DNA of 64,000 nt from Nostoc sp. UHCC 0870 (GTDB lineage Bacteria; Cyanobacteriota; Cyanobacteriia; Cyanobacteriales; Nostocaceae), in NCBI RefSeq assembly GCF_022063185.1, contig NZ_CP091913.1, positions 4,813,141 to 4,877,140 on the forward strand, in the 5' to 3' direction. The translations under genes and the position numbers were made by a program. The first letter of the stretch is position 1. Each line of letters opens with the position of its first letter. The notes under the pieces were generated by a model that saw nothing but the letters and a program-made list of their open reading frames with translations, made no database searches and was not told the DNA's origin. This document shows, in pieces, positions 35,564 through 43,615 of this stretch.

Positions 35564-35776
35564 ATGGTACAACGTGGTTCTAAAGTACGTGTTCTTCGCC
35601 CAGAATCCTACTGGTTTCAAGATGTCGGCACTGTAGCTTCCGTAGACCAAAGTGGCATCAAATACCCTGTAATTGTCCGCTTTGAGAAGGTAAATTACTC
35701 TGGCATCAACACCAACAACTTCGCTCCAGATGAACTTCTAGAGGTCGAAGCACCTAAGGCTAAAGTTAAAAAATAA
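35564..35776 (+). CDS. psaE: Photosystem I reaction centre subunit IV (PsaE)
   Basis: Stromal-side peripheral subunit of photosystem I that helps dock ferredoxin or flavodoxin and supports cyclic electron flow. SH3-like fold: MVQRGSKVRVLRPESYWFQD, VGTVASVDQSGIKYPVIVRF, KVNYSGINTNNFAPDEL. 70 residues, standard cyanobacterial size. AAAGGGAAAA precedes the ATG. Single gene with its own upstream region. Confidence 0.98.
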   Translation: MVQRGSKVRVLRPESYWFQDVGTVASVDQSGIKYPVIVRFEKVNYSGINTNNFAPDELLEVEAPKAKVKK

Positions 35777-36016
35777 CTAGCCCAGCCGGAAGGGATTGAT
35801 TTAATGGGATGATGAAGCGAAGGGTAAAATATAGATACTGAGGAATAAAAATTATAATTTTTTCATTCTTCAACCTCAGACTACTCTACTAAATCAGCAC
35901 CGACCTGCGGGTATTTGCGGATTATTTTTCGTAGTTGGGTTAGCAAATGTATCTATATTAGTAATTCAATTTTTGATCCCTATAAATAAATCCCATCGCT
36001 TGCTAAATCAGTTTAA

Positions 36017-36880
36017 ATGCCTGAACTGCCTGAAGTCGAAACAGTCCGTCGGGGTCTAAATCAATTGACTCTGAATTGGCAAATTACGGGTGGAGATGTG
36101 TTGCTAAATCGCACCATCGCCCACCCTTTTTCTGTAGATGAGTTTGTAAATGCGATCGCAGGTAAAACTATAATTAATTGGCAGCGTCGCGGTAAGTATC
36201 TCCTCTGTGAACTCTCTCAACCCCTCCCTGCTTCCTCATCCTCCCCTTCTGGTGGTTGGCTAGGGGTTCATTTGCGAATGACTGGTCAGCTACTATGGGT
36301 AAAGCCCGATGAACCATTGCACAAGCACACACGGGTAAGAATATTCTTTGGAGATGAACAGGAATTGCGATTTGTTGATCAGCGCACTTTTGGTCAAATG
36401 TGGTGGGTGCAGCCGGGAGTAGCTGTAGAAAGTGTCATCACTGGGTTAGGTAAACTTGCAGCTGATCCCTTTTCGCCGGAGTTTACTGTTGAGTATTTAG
36501 CCGATAAGTTGCACAATCGCCGTCGTCCGATTAAGACTGCACTATTAGATCAGTCGGTGGTGGCTGGGTTGGGTAATATTTATGCTGATGAAGCATTATT
36601 TAAGAGTGGGATATTGCCTGAAACGCTGTGTGCAGATTTAAAGTTAAGGCAAATTGAGCCTTTGCGAACCGCAATTATTCAAGTGCTGGAAACCAGTATT
36701 GCGGCTGGCGGAACGACTTTTAGTAATTTCCTCAACGTTAAGGGTATTAATGGTAACTATGGCGGTGTCGCCTGGGTTTACAATCGTGCGGGAGAACCCT
36801 GTAGAGTTTGTGGTGAAGTCATTCAGCGAATTAAGTTAGGGGGAAGATCCAGTCATTTTTGCCCCCAGTGTCAGTATTAA
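36017..36880 (+). CDS. mutM: Formamidopyrimidine-DNA glycosylase
   Basis: Excises oxidised purines such as 8-oxoguanine. N-terminal PELPEVETVRRGL has the catalytic Pro2 and Glu3. Others: HLRMTGQL, DQRTFGQMWWV, VVAGLGNIYADEALF (helix-two-turn-helix with Asn-Ile-Tyr), GGTTFSNFLNVKG, and a C-terminal zinc finger CRVCGEVIQRIKLGGRSSHF with CPQCQ. 287 residues, with a short Ser/Pro-rich insertion around LPASSSSPSGGW. The 3' end is only about 20 bp from the insertion sequence that follows. Confidence 0.97.
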   Translation: MPELPEVETVRRGLNQLTLNWQITGGDVLLNRTIAHPFSVDEFVNAIAGKTIINWQRRGKYLLCELSQPLPASSSSPSGGWLGVHLRMTGQLLWVKPDEPLHKHTRVRIFFGDEQELRFVDQRTFGQMWWVQPGVAVESVITGLGKLAADPFSPEFTVEYLADKLHNRRRPIKTALLDQSVVAGLGNIYADEALFKSGILPETLCADLKLRQIEPLRTAIIQVLETSIAAGGTTFSNFLNVKGINGNYGGVAWVYNRAGEPCRVCGEVIQRIKLGGRSSHFCPQCQY

Positions 36881-36900
36881 GGGTGTAGGGGTGTAGGGGT
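36880..36900. repeat. GGGTGTAG octamer tract, left part
   Basis: Two and a half copies of GGGTGTAG directly after mutM, continued after the insertion sequence at 38564-38600. This suggests that the element landed inside one octamer tract. A third tract is at 48395-48440. Confidence 0.7.
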
Positions 36901-36985
36901 AGGGTGTTGACTTTGGGTATCTTATGATGATATTTCTTCATACAGGATAGACACCTAAAAATATCAAATTGAGGTTGGGTGGTTA

Positions 36986-37231
36986 ATGAATAAATTAAAA
37001 AGTTCCTCCAGCCGATTAATTCGTCTGTTTAAACAAAGTAGAGAGAATTGGAAAGAGATAGCCCTTGAGAGACAAAAAAAGCTCAGAGCATTAGAAGTAA
37101 AAGTTAGGGATTTATTGCTCTCAAGAGAGAATTGGAAAACACGGGCGATGAAAGCAGAAAAAGAACTACGTATCCTTCATACCAATTTGGTTGATGGACA
37201 AAAAAAGGGGAAGAAAATTCCGAAAAAATAG
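36986..37231 (+). CDS. IS accessory ORF A (81 aa, coiled-coil-like)
   Basis: Starts MNKLKSSSSRLIRLFKQSRE and is rich in Lys, Arg, Glu and Leu, with two similar halves (LFKQSRENWKEIALERQKKL and LLSRENWKTRAMKAEKEL) that predict a charged coiled coil. It ends at TAG 37229-37231 shortly after the A-run at 37200-37206. Expected to be produced alone or as the N-terminal part of a frameshifted fusion with ORF B. Possibly DNA-binding or oligomerising. Confidence 0.8.
   Translation: MNKLKSSSSRLIRLFKQSRENWKEIALERQKKLRALEVKVRDLLLSRENWKTRAMKAEKELRILHTNLVDGQKKGKKIPKK
37201..37207 (+). promoter_or_regulatory. A AAA AAG slippery heptamer for -1 frameshifting
   Basis: In ORF A's frame the bases read A AAA AAG at 37201-37207 within CAAAAAAAGGGG. 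A -1 slip enters the frame of ORF B (AAA AAA GGG GAA GAA ...), which is open through the ORF A stop to the ATG at 37234. This is the canonical bacterial heptamer also used by dnaX and IS elements. Confidence 0.7.
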
Positions 37232-37233
37232 AG

Positions 37234-38526
37234 ATGGTGGCAGCGTTCGGGCATCAATATAGCGTTCAAACAGTACAAAAAGCCATACAACAAAGCATTG
37301 ATTCTGGAAGTAGCTTACGAGGAGTTGAGAATAACTTGAAGTGGGAAGCATCGGCGGAGGAAGTAAAAACTCCCTGCTTCAGTAGTGTGAGAAGTTGGTT
37401 AGGAAGAATTGGTTTATATGAACTACAACGAGCCAAAGAATACCGAAGTGATTGGGTTTTTATTATAGACCTAACAGTAGAATTAGGAAAGCAAAAGTGT
37501 TTGGTGGTTTTGGGAGTATCTCAACAATACTTAGAATCGGAAGTTTTCCCATCAAAAAGAGGATTAAAACACCATGATGTTCAAGTATTAGCACTGGAAA
37601 TCATGGATTCGACCAGAGGAGAATTGATTGAACAAAAGCTTTGTGAACTAACTACTAAAGTGGGCTGCCCAGTACAAATAATAGCAGATCATGGTAGTGA
37701 CATTGAAAAAGGAATTAAGCTTTACATACAAAAATATCCAGATGTAGTTTATACGTATGATGTAACTCATGCAATGGCTTTATTACTCAAACATGAGCTA
37801 GCTAATTCCGAAAAATATCAATCTTTTATTCAAAAATGTAATCAGTGTCGGCATCAACTTCAACAAACCGAATTAGCCTTTATATCTCCACCATCGCAAC
37901 GCTCTCAATGTCGTTATTTCAATGTAGAGAAGTTGATTAATTGGGCAGAGAAACTGTTGAAATGTCCAATTGAGACTTTATTAAAATTAGCAGAAACTTC
38001 TGACCCGGACATTTTCAATCAAAAATTAATTATGAAGTTTGGATGGTTAAAAGATTATCAAGAAGACATCCGGATTTGGAGTCAAATGGTGATGATGACC
38101 AGAGCCTTAGAAATTCAACTTAAACAAAACGGTATTAATCAAGAATCTCTAGCTGAATTCCAGTTAAAAAACAATTCAACATTTCTGGATATAACTTTCC
38201 CACAAAATATTTGGTTATATATAAAAACTGAAATCGAACAGATTCCCAAGGATAAAACTTTTTTGGCAGCTTCTGATATCATTGAATCTATTTTTGGTAA
38301 ATACAAACATTTTTCCTCTAGATGCCCTCTCAAACAGATAGGTCAGATGATTTTAAGCATTTGTTTATGTACGATGAATTTGACCACATCTGTGGTTAAA
38401 CAGGCATTAGAAAATGTTCGCTATATAGACCTTAAGGATTGGTCATCTCAAGTTTTTGGTCAGTCCATGCTCTCGAAAAGAAAAATCGTATTTTCGACCT
38501 TAGATAACGACGCAGAATTTGTATGA
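37234..38526 (+). CDS. IS transposase ORF B (DDE type, family uncertain)
   Basis: 430 residues beginning MVAAFGHQYSVQTVQKAIQQ, with a probable helix-turn-helix N-terminal part. The core holds candidate catalytic acidic residues in WVFIIDLTVELGKQ, IIADHGSDIEKGI and AASDIIESIFGKYKHFSS, plus YDVTHAMALLLKHEL. The spacing suits a DDE transposase. ATG 37234 has no clear Shine-Dalgarno, in keeping with expression mainly by frameshift from ORF A. It appears uninterrupted. Confidence 0.85.
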   Translation: MVAAFGHQYSVQTVQKAIQQSIDSGSSLRGVENNLKWEASAEEVKTPCFSSVRSWLGRIGLYELQRAKEYRSDWVFIIDLTVELGKQKCLVVLGVSQQYLESEVFPSKRGLKHHDVQVLALEIMDSTRGELIEQKLCELTTKVGCPVQIIADHGSDIEKGIKLYIQKYPDVVYTYDVTHAMALLLKHELANSEKYQSFIQKCNQCRHQLQQTELAFISPPSQRSQCRYFNVEKLINWAEKLLKCPIETLLKLAETSDPDIFNQKLIMKFGWLKDYQEDIRIWSQMVMMTRALEIQLKQNGINQESLAEFQLKNNSTFLDITFPQNIWLYIKTEIEQIPKDKTFLAASDIIESIFGKYKHFSSRCPLKQIGQMILSICLCTMNLTTSVVKQALENVRYIDLKDWSSQVFGQSMLSKRKIVFSTLDNDAEFV

Positions 38527-38563
38527 ACTTTTTTTAATGCTTTTCCTACAAAGTCAACACCCT

Positions 38564-38600
38564 AGTGTAGGGGTGTAGGGGTGTAGGGGTTTAGGGGAAG
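38564..38600. repeat. GGGTGTAG octamer tract, right part
   Basis: AGTGTAGGGGTGTAGGGGTG continues the octamer seen before the insertion sequence, ending GGGGTTTAGGGG. Confidence 0.7.
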
Positions 38601-38692
38601 CAAAAGAAGGGAGACAAGGGAACAATTCTTACCCAGTCCCCAATCCCCTATAATCCTCTTTAAAAGGGTGTCAAAACTTTAAAGGGGAAATT

Positions 38693-38908
38693 ATGCCGGT
38701 AAAAAAAGGAAATATGGTGCGGGCTATCCGCGAGAAGCTGGAAAATAGTGTGGAGGCTAAAGCTAGTGATACTCGCTTTCCGGCTTATTTGTTTGAAACT
38801 AAAGGTGAAATTGTAGATATTAAGGGTGATTATGCTCTGGTGATGTTTGGACAAGTACCGACACCCAATATTTGGTTACGTTTGGATCAACTCGAAGCAT
38901 TGGAATAG
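38693..38908 (+). CDS. ndhO: NAD(P)H-quinone oxidoreductase subunit O
   Basis: Peripheral subunit of the cyanobacterial NDH-1 complex, which carries out cyclic electron flow and respiration. MPVKKGNMVRAIREKLENSV, FPAYLFETKGEIVDIKGDYA, MFGQVPTPNIWLRLDQLEAL match the 70-residue NdhO family. AAAGGGGAAATT precedes the ATG. It stands alone between an insertion sequence and a malate dehydrogenase gene. Confidence 0.97.
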   Translation: MPVKKGNMVRAIREKLENSVEAKASDTRFPAYLFETKGEIVDIKGDYALVMFGQVPTPNIWLRLDQLEALE

Positions 38909-38912
38909 CGGC

Positions 38913-38980
38913 TAGTAGTCTATCAAGTTAGTTTTGACGGTTCGTAGTAAGGACTTTAGTCTTTACTACAAACTTGTTTA
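38913..38980. repeat. Dispersed repeat with AAGGACTTTAGTC palindrome
   Basis: TAGTAGTCTATCAAGTTAGT followed by TTTGACGGTTCG (38913-38944) is identical to the reverse complement of 25977-26008. It continues into TAGTAAGGACTTTAGTCTTT and ACTACAAACTTG, which also match the other copy in inverted form. A partial relative occurs near 46250. Confidence 0.8.
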
Positions 38981-39094
38981 TCGGACTTGATTTCGCCCAT
39001 CCTACATAGGAGACTATCTTACTTAAGCTACTGGCGATCGCAACACTAGCTGTTAACCTGGTTTATGTACAGGTTGCAGTTTTTACTTGAGTTT

Positions 39095-40078
39095 ATGTTG
39101 TCTCCTTTAGACTCCCCAATTTTATATCGTCTACCTCGTGTCTCTATCATCGGTGCTGGTAAGGTTGGTAGTACCTTAGCTCAACGCATTGCTGAGAAAA
39201 ATCTCGCAGATGTGGTTTTATTAGATATTGTTGAGGGAATGCCCCAAGGTTTAGCACTGGATTTATTAGAAGCTAGGGGTCTGGAATTACATAATCGTGA
39301 GATTATCGGTACAAATAATTATGCTGATACGGCTGGTTCGCAAATTGTGGTGATTACCGCCGGACTTCCCCGCAAATCAGGGATGAGTCGGGATGATTTG
39401 CTGAAGACCAATGCCAAAATTGTTGTTGAAGCAGCCAAAAGTGCGATCGCCTATTCTCCTAATGCTATTTTTATCGTAGTCACCAATCCCTTGGATGTGA
39501 TGACTTATTTAGCCTGGGAAGCGACGGGTTTACCTCGGAATAGAATTATGGGGATGGCTGGGGTGTTGGACTCGGCACGATTTGAAACTTTTATCGCCTT
39601 GGAGTTGGGGGTTTTACCTGCTGATGTCAAGGCGATGGTTTTAGGTAGTCACGGCGATTTGATGCTTCCTTTATCTCGTCACGCCACTGTTAACGGTATC
39701 CCTATCACGGAATTATTGGATACAGAAACAATTGAACGTTTGGTGGAGAGAACCCGCAATGGCGGCGCGGAAATTGTGGAATTGATGCAGACGGGTAGCG
39801 CATTTTTTACCCCAGCTTCGGCTACTAGTGTGATGGTGGAATCAATTTTATTGAATCAGTCGCGGTTGTTACCTGCCGCGACATATCTGCAAGGTGAATA
39901 TGGTTTAAAAGATGTGGTGATTGGTGTTCCCTGTCGCTTGGGTTTTGGTGGAATTGAGAGTGTTTTGGAATTGAATTTGAGTGAGAGTGAAAAAGCAGCT
40001 TTGCAGATTGCGGCTCAATCTGTACGGAAAAATATTCAGCGATCGCAAGAAATTTTAGCTGCTATAAGTTCGATTTAA
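39095..40078 (+). CDS. mdh: Malate dehydrogenase (LDH-like)
   Basis: NAD-dependent conversion of malate and oxaloacetate. Rossmann motif VSIIGAGKVGSTLAQRI, VVLLDIVEG (Asp at the end of beta-2, favouring NAD), ITAGLPRKSGMSRDDLLKTN (substrate-binding Arg residues), VTNPLDVMTYLAWEATGLPR, and GSHGDLMLPL with the catalytic His. The end is SVRKNIQRSQEIL. The Arg in the mobile loop (LPRKSGMSR) favours malate rather than lactate. I choose ATG 39095; ATG 39065 is an in-frame alternative and neither has a strong ribosome site. Confidence 0.93.
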   Translation: MLSPLDSPILYRLPRVSIIGAGKVGSTLAQRIAEKNLADVVLLDIVEGMPQGLALDLLEARGLELHNREIIGTNNYADTAGSQIVVITAGLPRKSGMSRDDLLKTNAKIVVEAAKSAIAYSPNAIFIVVTNPLDVMTYLAWEATGLPRNRIMGMAGVLDSARFETFIALELGVLPADVKAMVLGSHGDLMLPLSRHATVNGIPITELLDTETIERLVERTRNGGAEIVELMQTGSAFFTPASATSVMVESILLNQSRLLPAATYLQGEYGLKDVVIGVPCRLGFGGIESVLELNLSESEKAALQIAAQSVRKNIQRSQEILAAISSI

Positions 40079-40234
40079 AAATAGAAAAATATTGGGTGAA
40101 TATAATTCGCTACTACACAAACAAAGTCCGCCTGCGCGGACTAATGAAAAATTAGGGGTTTTGTCTGTGTAGCCGTGAGTTATGTTCGCCAAGGAAAGTA
40201 ATAAATCGCGTCTTTACAATATGAATCAATATGG

Positions 40235-40489
40235 TTATTCGTCGTCCTCATCGTAGCGGTCTCTGCGGGAACGGCGGACGTTGCCATCATCTTCCTCTTC
40301 ATCCTCATCATCATCACGGTCTTCACGGGAGCGGCGGACATTGCCATATTCGTCTTCATCTTCATAGCGGTCTTCGCTGTCTCGTCTTCCCCTGCGTCCC
40401 CGTTCCCGATACTCTCCTTCTTCCTGACGTTCTTCGCGCCTTGAGCCACTGATAAAATCCTGAGCTTTCCGTAAAAAATCGCCTACCAT
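40235..40489 (-). CDS. Small charged repeat protein (Arg/Asp/Glu-rich)
   Basis: 84 residues from ATG 40489, preceded by GAGGAAGAG. It starts MVGDFLRKAQDFISGSRREE and then becomes low-complexity with repeats of RRSREDRDDDEDEEEDD and GNVRRSRRDRYDED. The YGNVRRSRxDR unit occurs twice. No known domain. The amphipathic N-terminus might bind membranes or partners, which is speculation. The following 150 bp towards mdh have no gene. Confidence 0.6.
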   Translation of the reverse strand: MVGDFLRKAQDFISGSRREERQEEGEYRERGRRGRRDSEDRYEDEDEYGNVRRSREDRDDDEDEEEDDGNVRRSRRDRYDEDDE

Positions 40490-40516
40490 AATCTCTTCCT
40501 CGCTGAAATATAGCAA

Positions 40517-40923
40517 GTAGGTTTTTCAAAAGTTTGTATTTACCCTTTGTTATGATGAGCCGATTTTTCTAGTCTTCCGTCCCGCTTTTGAAAGACATTG
40601 CGATCGCTCCCCAGGAATAGACTTTTGGTTGGGTTATATGTGCAGAGAAATTATTAGCGATCGCAAGAAATTTTGGTGATGAAATAATAATTTCACATAA
40701 AATTTTCTGTTGCTTTAGTACGATAAGTCAGAAAAAATACTTAAATAAGATATCTCAATAATGTATTTTAAATATCTATATGTGATTCTTGAATATTGCT
40801 TTATTTATTGAAAATAATAGCCTTTTTGCTAAAATGCTAAGAAATTTTTCAATGCCACTTAAGTAGAGTGTGTAGGAAAAGTGCATTATATTATTGTAAT
40901 AATCAGTTAAATAGGCTACACAC
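40517..40923. other. Upstream region of the putative wHTH-ATPase-nuclease cluster
   Basis: A/T-rich with two HIP1 octamers or near-octamers (GCGATCGC near 40598; AGCGATCGCA near 40657). No ORF of note. The promoter for the cluster starting at 40924 is expected here; TATAAT-like strings are too common in this composition to choose one. Confidence 0.3.
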
Positions 40924-41592
40924 ATGGGTTCAGTCAAAGATAGTTTACAGACTGCTAAAACTAAAACTCGTCTTCTGCTAGCTTTGTGGGATTTGGGGGG
41001 AACGCAGCAAGAAGTGAAGAAAGGCCAACTCAACAAGCGTATTTTATCGAAGGGCAAGAAAATAGCAGACTATCAGAGCCTATTTGAAGAACTACAGAAA
41101 CAAGGGACGATATCAATTTCAAAAACTGGATACTCTCTGACATCTCCCCAGGGTTTAGAGTTTCTGGGTGAGGGTTTGAGAAGTGGTGAGTTTAAGTTTG
41201 ATGGGACTATTGTTGGTACTTGGGCGGCGAATGCGTTAGTGAAGTGGATTAGCCAAATTGATGCTGTGGTAGTCAGCACATCTGCACCAGTTAATGGAAA
41301 GAGTGCGATCGCTTCTTATGACGAGTTTAAGTCAGTGGTGTTGGAAGTCTACGACAAGTTAAACCAGAACCATAGCTTTGATGATTTAGTGCCAATTTAT
41401 CGTATTAGGAGACAACTAGGCGATCAGGTGAGTCGAGATAAGTTCAATGAATGGCTACTAAAAATGCAAGAGAACGATATTTTACAGCTTCAAGGTGGTA
41501 GCTTGTCAGACAGTGACGCAGACAAAATTGAAGACTCCATAACTACTCCAATAAGTGGGTTACGTTGCTATGCGAAACGATTAAATTCATAA
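40924..41592 (+). CDS. Putative winged-helix protein, first gene of a wHTH-ATPase-nuclease cluster
   Basis: 222 residues, no family recognised by name. The N-terminal 80 residues (TKTRLLLALWDLGGTQQEVK, LNKRILSKGKKIADYQSLFE, ELQKQGTISISKTGYSLTSP, QGLEFL) follow the helix-helix-helix-beta-wing pattern of a winged helix. A second similar unit lies at about 150-205 (FDDLVPIYRIRRQLGDQVSR, DKFNEWLLKMQENDILQLQG). It is followed at 124 bp by an ATPase gene and then a nuclease gene on the same strand, so it may be the DNA-recognition or regulatory part of a defence-like system. That role is inference. Confidence 0.75.
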   Translation: MGSVKDSLQTAKTKTRLLLALWDLGGTQQEVKKGQLNKRILSKGKKIADYQSLFEELQKQGTISISKTGYSLTSPQGLEFLGEGLRSGEFKFDGTIVGTWAANALVKWISQIDAVVVSTSAPVNGKSAIASYDEFKSVVLEVYDKLNQNHSFDDLVPIYRIRRQLGDQVSRDKFNEWLLKMQENDILQLQGGSLSDSDADKIEDSITTPISGLRCYAKRLNS

Positions 41593-41666
41593 ACTTATTC
41601 TCGGATTACTTCTCACAAATACTTAAAACTACTTCAATTTCGCATAGTGAGAAATAGTGAGAAGTA
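41568..41666 (+). promoter_or_regulatory. Two interleaved 10-bp inverted repeats at the gene junction
   Basis: CTATGCGAAA (41568-41577) pairs with TTTCGCATAG (41638-41647), and TACTTCTCAC (41607-41616) pairs with GTGAGAAGTA (41657-41666). The order A-B-A'-B' means the two stems cross, so the RNA would either choose between them or form a pseudoknot. GTGAGAA is also directly repeated (41647, 41657) 10 bp apart. They lie between the winged-helix and ATPase genes, the first arm within coding sequence. Possible attenuator or operator. Confidence 0.5.
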
Positions 41667-41715
41667 CAAAATTTAGCATCCAAAATCTAACACCTAAAAA
41701 CCTCGCCCTAGATCC

Positions 41716-43512
41716 ATGCCTAATGAGAACGAACTGATTAATGTGATTCAAAACTATAACCCATTTGACAGACCTTTAGTAGTGAGAAGCCAAGATATCT
41801 GGGTTACAGGTTTTCCTGATGTTCCCTCCTTAAATGCTCATGCTTCAGATGCTATTTTTGATGCTATTGAAAGAGTTCGCACCAAACAGCAACCAGTTAT
41901 AGGTATTACTATCAAAGCTGAGAGAGGTTTAGGAAAAAGCCATCTTATTAGTCGAATTCGCCACCAGCTTCAGGTTGATGGTAGTGCTTTATTTGTATAC
42001 ACGAGTGAGATTAATGACTTAAATCGAATTAAAGGTGAATTCTTACGAAACTTAGCAAATAGTCTGAAGCAGATCGGTAGCCAAGGGGTGAGTCAGTGGC
42101 GGGAATTAGCAACTGCTATTTTTAATGAAACTTACAACAAAACCTACACACCAGAGGAGTTAGTTAGGCACTTTTCGGAAGTCCTTAAAGTAAATCCTAA
42201 AGTAGTTGAACATTGGACAGATAGAATTTTAGGAATCAAGTATGACATCGAGAATCCTGACATTATCGCAGCAATTTTATGGACACTTTCCTCTAATCCA
42301 TCTGAGGAACGTTTCGCTATAAACTGGCTTGCAGGTCAAGAATTACCGCAGTCAAGGGCTGAAGCACTGGGTCTAGCTAACTCTAGCGCACAGGATAGAG
42401 AAGCCCAAGCTTTTAGCACAGTTCGTCAAATCCTAGATTTAATTAGTGATTACAAACCTATCATCATGTGTTTTGATGAATTGGAAAGTATCCTAATGTG
42501 TAATGATGCAGGATTCACAGCATCACAAGTTGCTGCTATTTTAGCGAAAGACTTATATGACAAAATTAAACGGGGTGTTTTTCTAACAACTATGTTTCCT
42601 CAAACGTGGAATGATCAAATAAGAGCTTTACGAGAAGCAGAATCAGTCACCGATCGAATTGCTCAAAAGAGTATTGAATTAACTTATCTCAAATCTGATG
42701 ATGTCATTGTCTTGGTTTCTCAATGGTTGAAAGACTTTTATGAACAACGTGGCGTAACACCACCTAATTCACTTTATCCCTTTGAAGAGGAGAAACTAAG
42801 AGAACTTGGTAAAGAAAGACCGATGGTTAGAAAGGTTTTACAGTGGTGTGCAGAAAATTGGAGTCTAACACCACTACCGCCGAAAGATCCAGTAGAATCT
42901 GCTTACAGTAAGGAATTAGTCTACCTTGAAAGCAACATACAAGATGATTTTCAGAATAAAAATAAACTTTCTAAAGCTCTACAATTCAGCTTTTCTACTT
43001 TAGTTGGACAAAATATTGAAAAAGTTTATATTAAGGATATTACAGAAGTTAAAGCTCGTAGTGTAGATCAGGGATATATTGATTTCAAAATCATTGGTGA
43101 TGAAAATGGCAGTGTTGTAAAAATTGGAGTAGCTGTGCTTGAAGGAGTTAGTGGGAGATTTCTTCAAGCTGGATTAAAACGCCTAATTGAATACCAAGAC
43201 TTCGATTTAACTCGCGGCTGTTTAGTCCGGGCTAAAAAAGTTGGCAGTGGTACTAAAGCAAAACAGTATTTAGACGAACTCCTATCAAGTAAATTAGGTG
43301 GTGAATGGGTGTTATTGAAGCGTGAAGAAATAAAACCGCTTTTAGCAATTTATTCTGTTTTCGATGCTCGTAATGATTATCAAGTAACTGAAGAACAAAT
43401 AAATCATTTTCTATCCAGAACTCGAATAGTTATTGATAATAACTTGATCCATGAAATTCTTAGTGATCCATCAGGAGAAGTTCCTAAAGATGCTATTGAT
43501 GAAGATAGCTAA
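41716..43512 (+). CDS. P-loop ATPase, second gene of the putative defence cluster
   Basis: 598 residues. Walker A-like AERGLGKSHLISRIRHQL (Lys74, Ser75) and Walker B IIMCFDELESI (Asp254, Glu255) mark an AAA+/STAND-like ATPase. The entry segment NPFDRPLVVRSQDIWVTGFP and LNAHASDAIFDAI resemble the ATPases of BREX-like and other multi-gene defence systems, though I cannot assign a family. After the sensor/helical region (VFLTTMFPQTWNDQIR) and GKERPMVRKVLQWC, the C-terminal 170 residues (YIDFKIIGDENGSVVKIGVA and LKRLIEYQDFDLTRGCLVRA) could be a degenerate nuclease-like fold. It probably powers assembly or DNA translocation for the nuclease encoded next. Confidence 0.85.
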   Translation: MPNENELINVIQNYNPFDRPLVVRSQDIWVTGFPDVPSLNAHASDAIFDAIERVRTKQQPVIGITIKAERGLGKSHLISRIRHQLQVDGSALFVYTSEINDLNRIKGEFLRNLANSLKQIGSQGVSQWRELATAIFNETYNKTYTPEELVRHFSEVLKVNPKVVEHWTDRILGIKYDIENPDIIAAILWTLSSNPSEERFAINWLAGQELPQSRAEALGLANSSAQDREAQAFSTVRQILDLISDYKPIIMCFDELESILMCNDAGFTASQVAAILAKDLYDKIKRGVFLTTMFPQTWNDQIRALREAESVTDRIAQKSIELTYLKSDDVIVLVSQWLKDFYEQRGVTPPNSLYPFEEEKLRELGKERPMVRKVLQWCAENWSLTPLPPKDPVESAYSKELVYLESNIQDDFQNKNKLSKALQFSFSTLVGQNIEKVYIKDITEVKARSVDQGYIDFKIIGDENGSVVKIGVAVLEGVSGRFLQAGLKRLIEYQDFDLTRGCLVRAKKVGSGTKAKQYLDELLSSKLGGEWVLLKREEIKPLLAIYSVFDARNDYQVTEEQINHFLSRTRIVIDNNLIHEILSDPSGEVPKDAIDEDS

Positions 43513-43615
43513 AATAATATCTACATATAACATATGCTATTGAAAACAAACCAACTAAAATCTGTAATTATAGATTTTAGTTGTTATAAATACAACATTT
43601 TGATTTCTAGCAATA

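Larger units (their letters stand above)
36901..38563 (+). mobile_element. Insertion sequence with two overlapping-frame transposase ORFs (~1.66 kb)
   Basis: Terminal inverted repeats AGGGTGTTGACTTTG (36901-36915) and CAAAGTCAACACCCT (38549-38563) are perfect over 15 bases. Two ORFs lie between them. Both flanks are GGGTGTAG octamers, which hides any target duplication. I could not assign a family with confidence. Confidence 0.85.

Noticed and set aside
40180..40449. Met/Lys-rich ORF overlapping the small charged protein gene
   Set aside because: Alternative frame of the low-complexity region; the frame starting at 40489 has the ribosome site and a sensible N-terminus.
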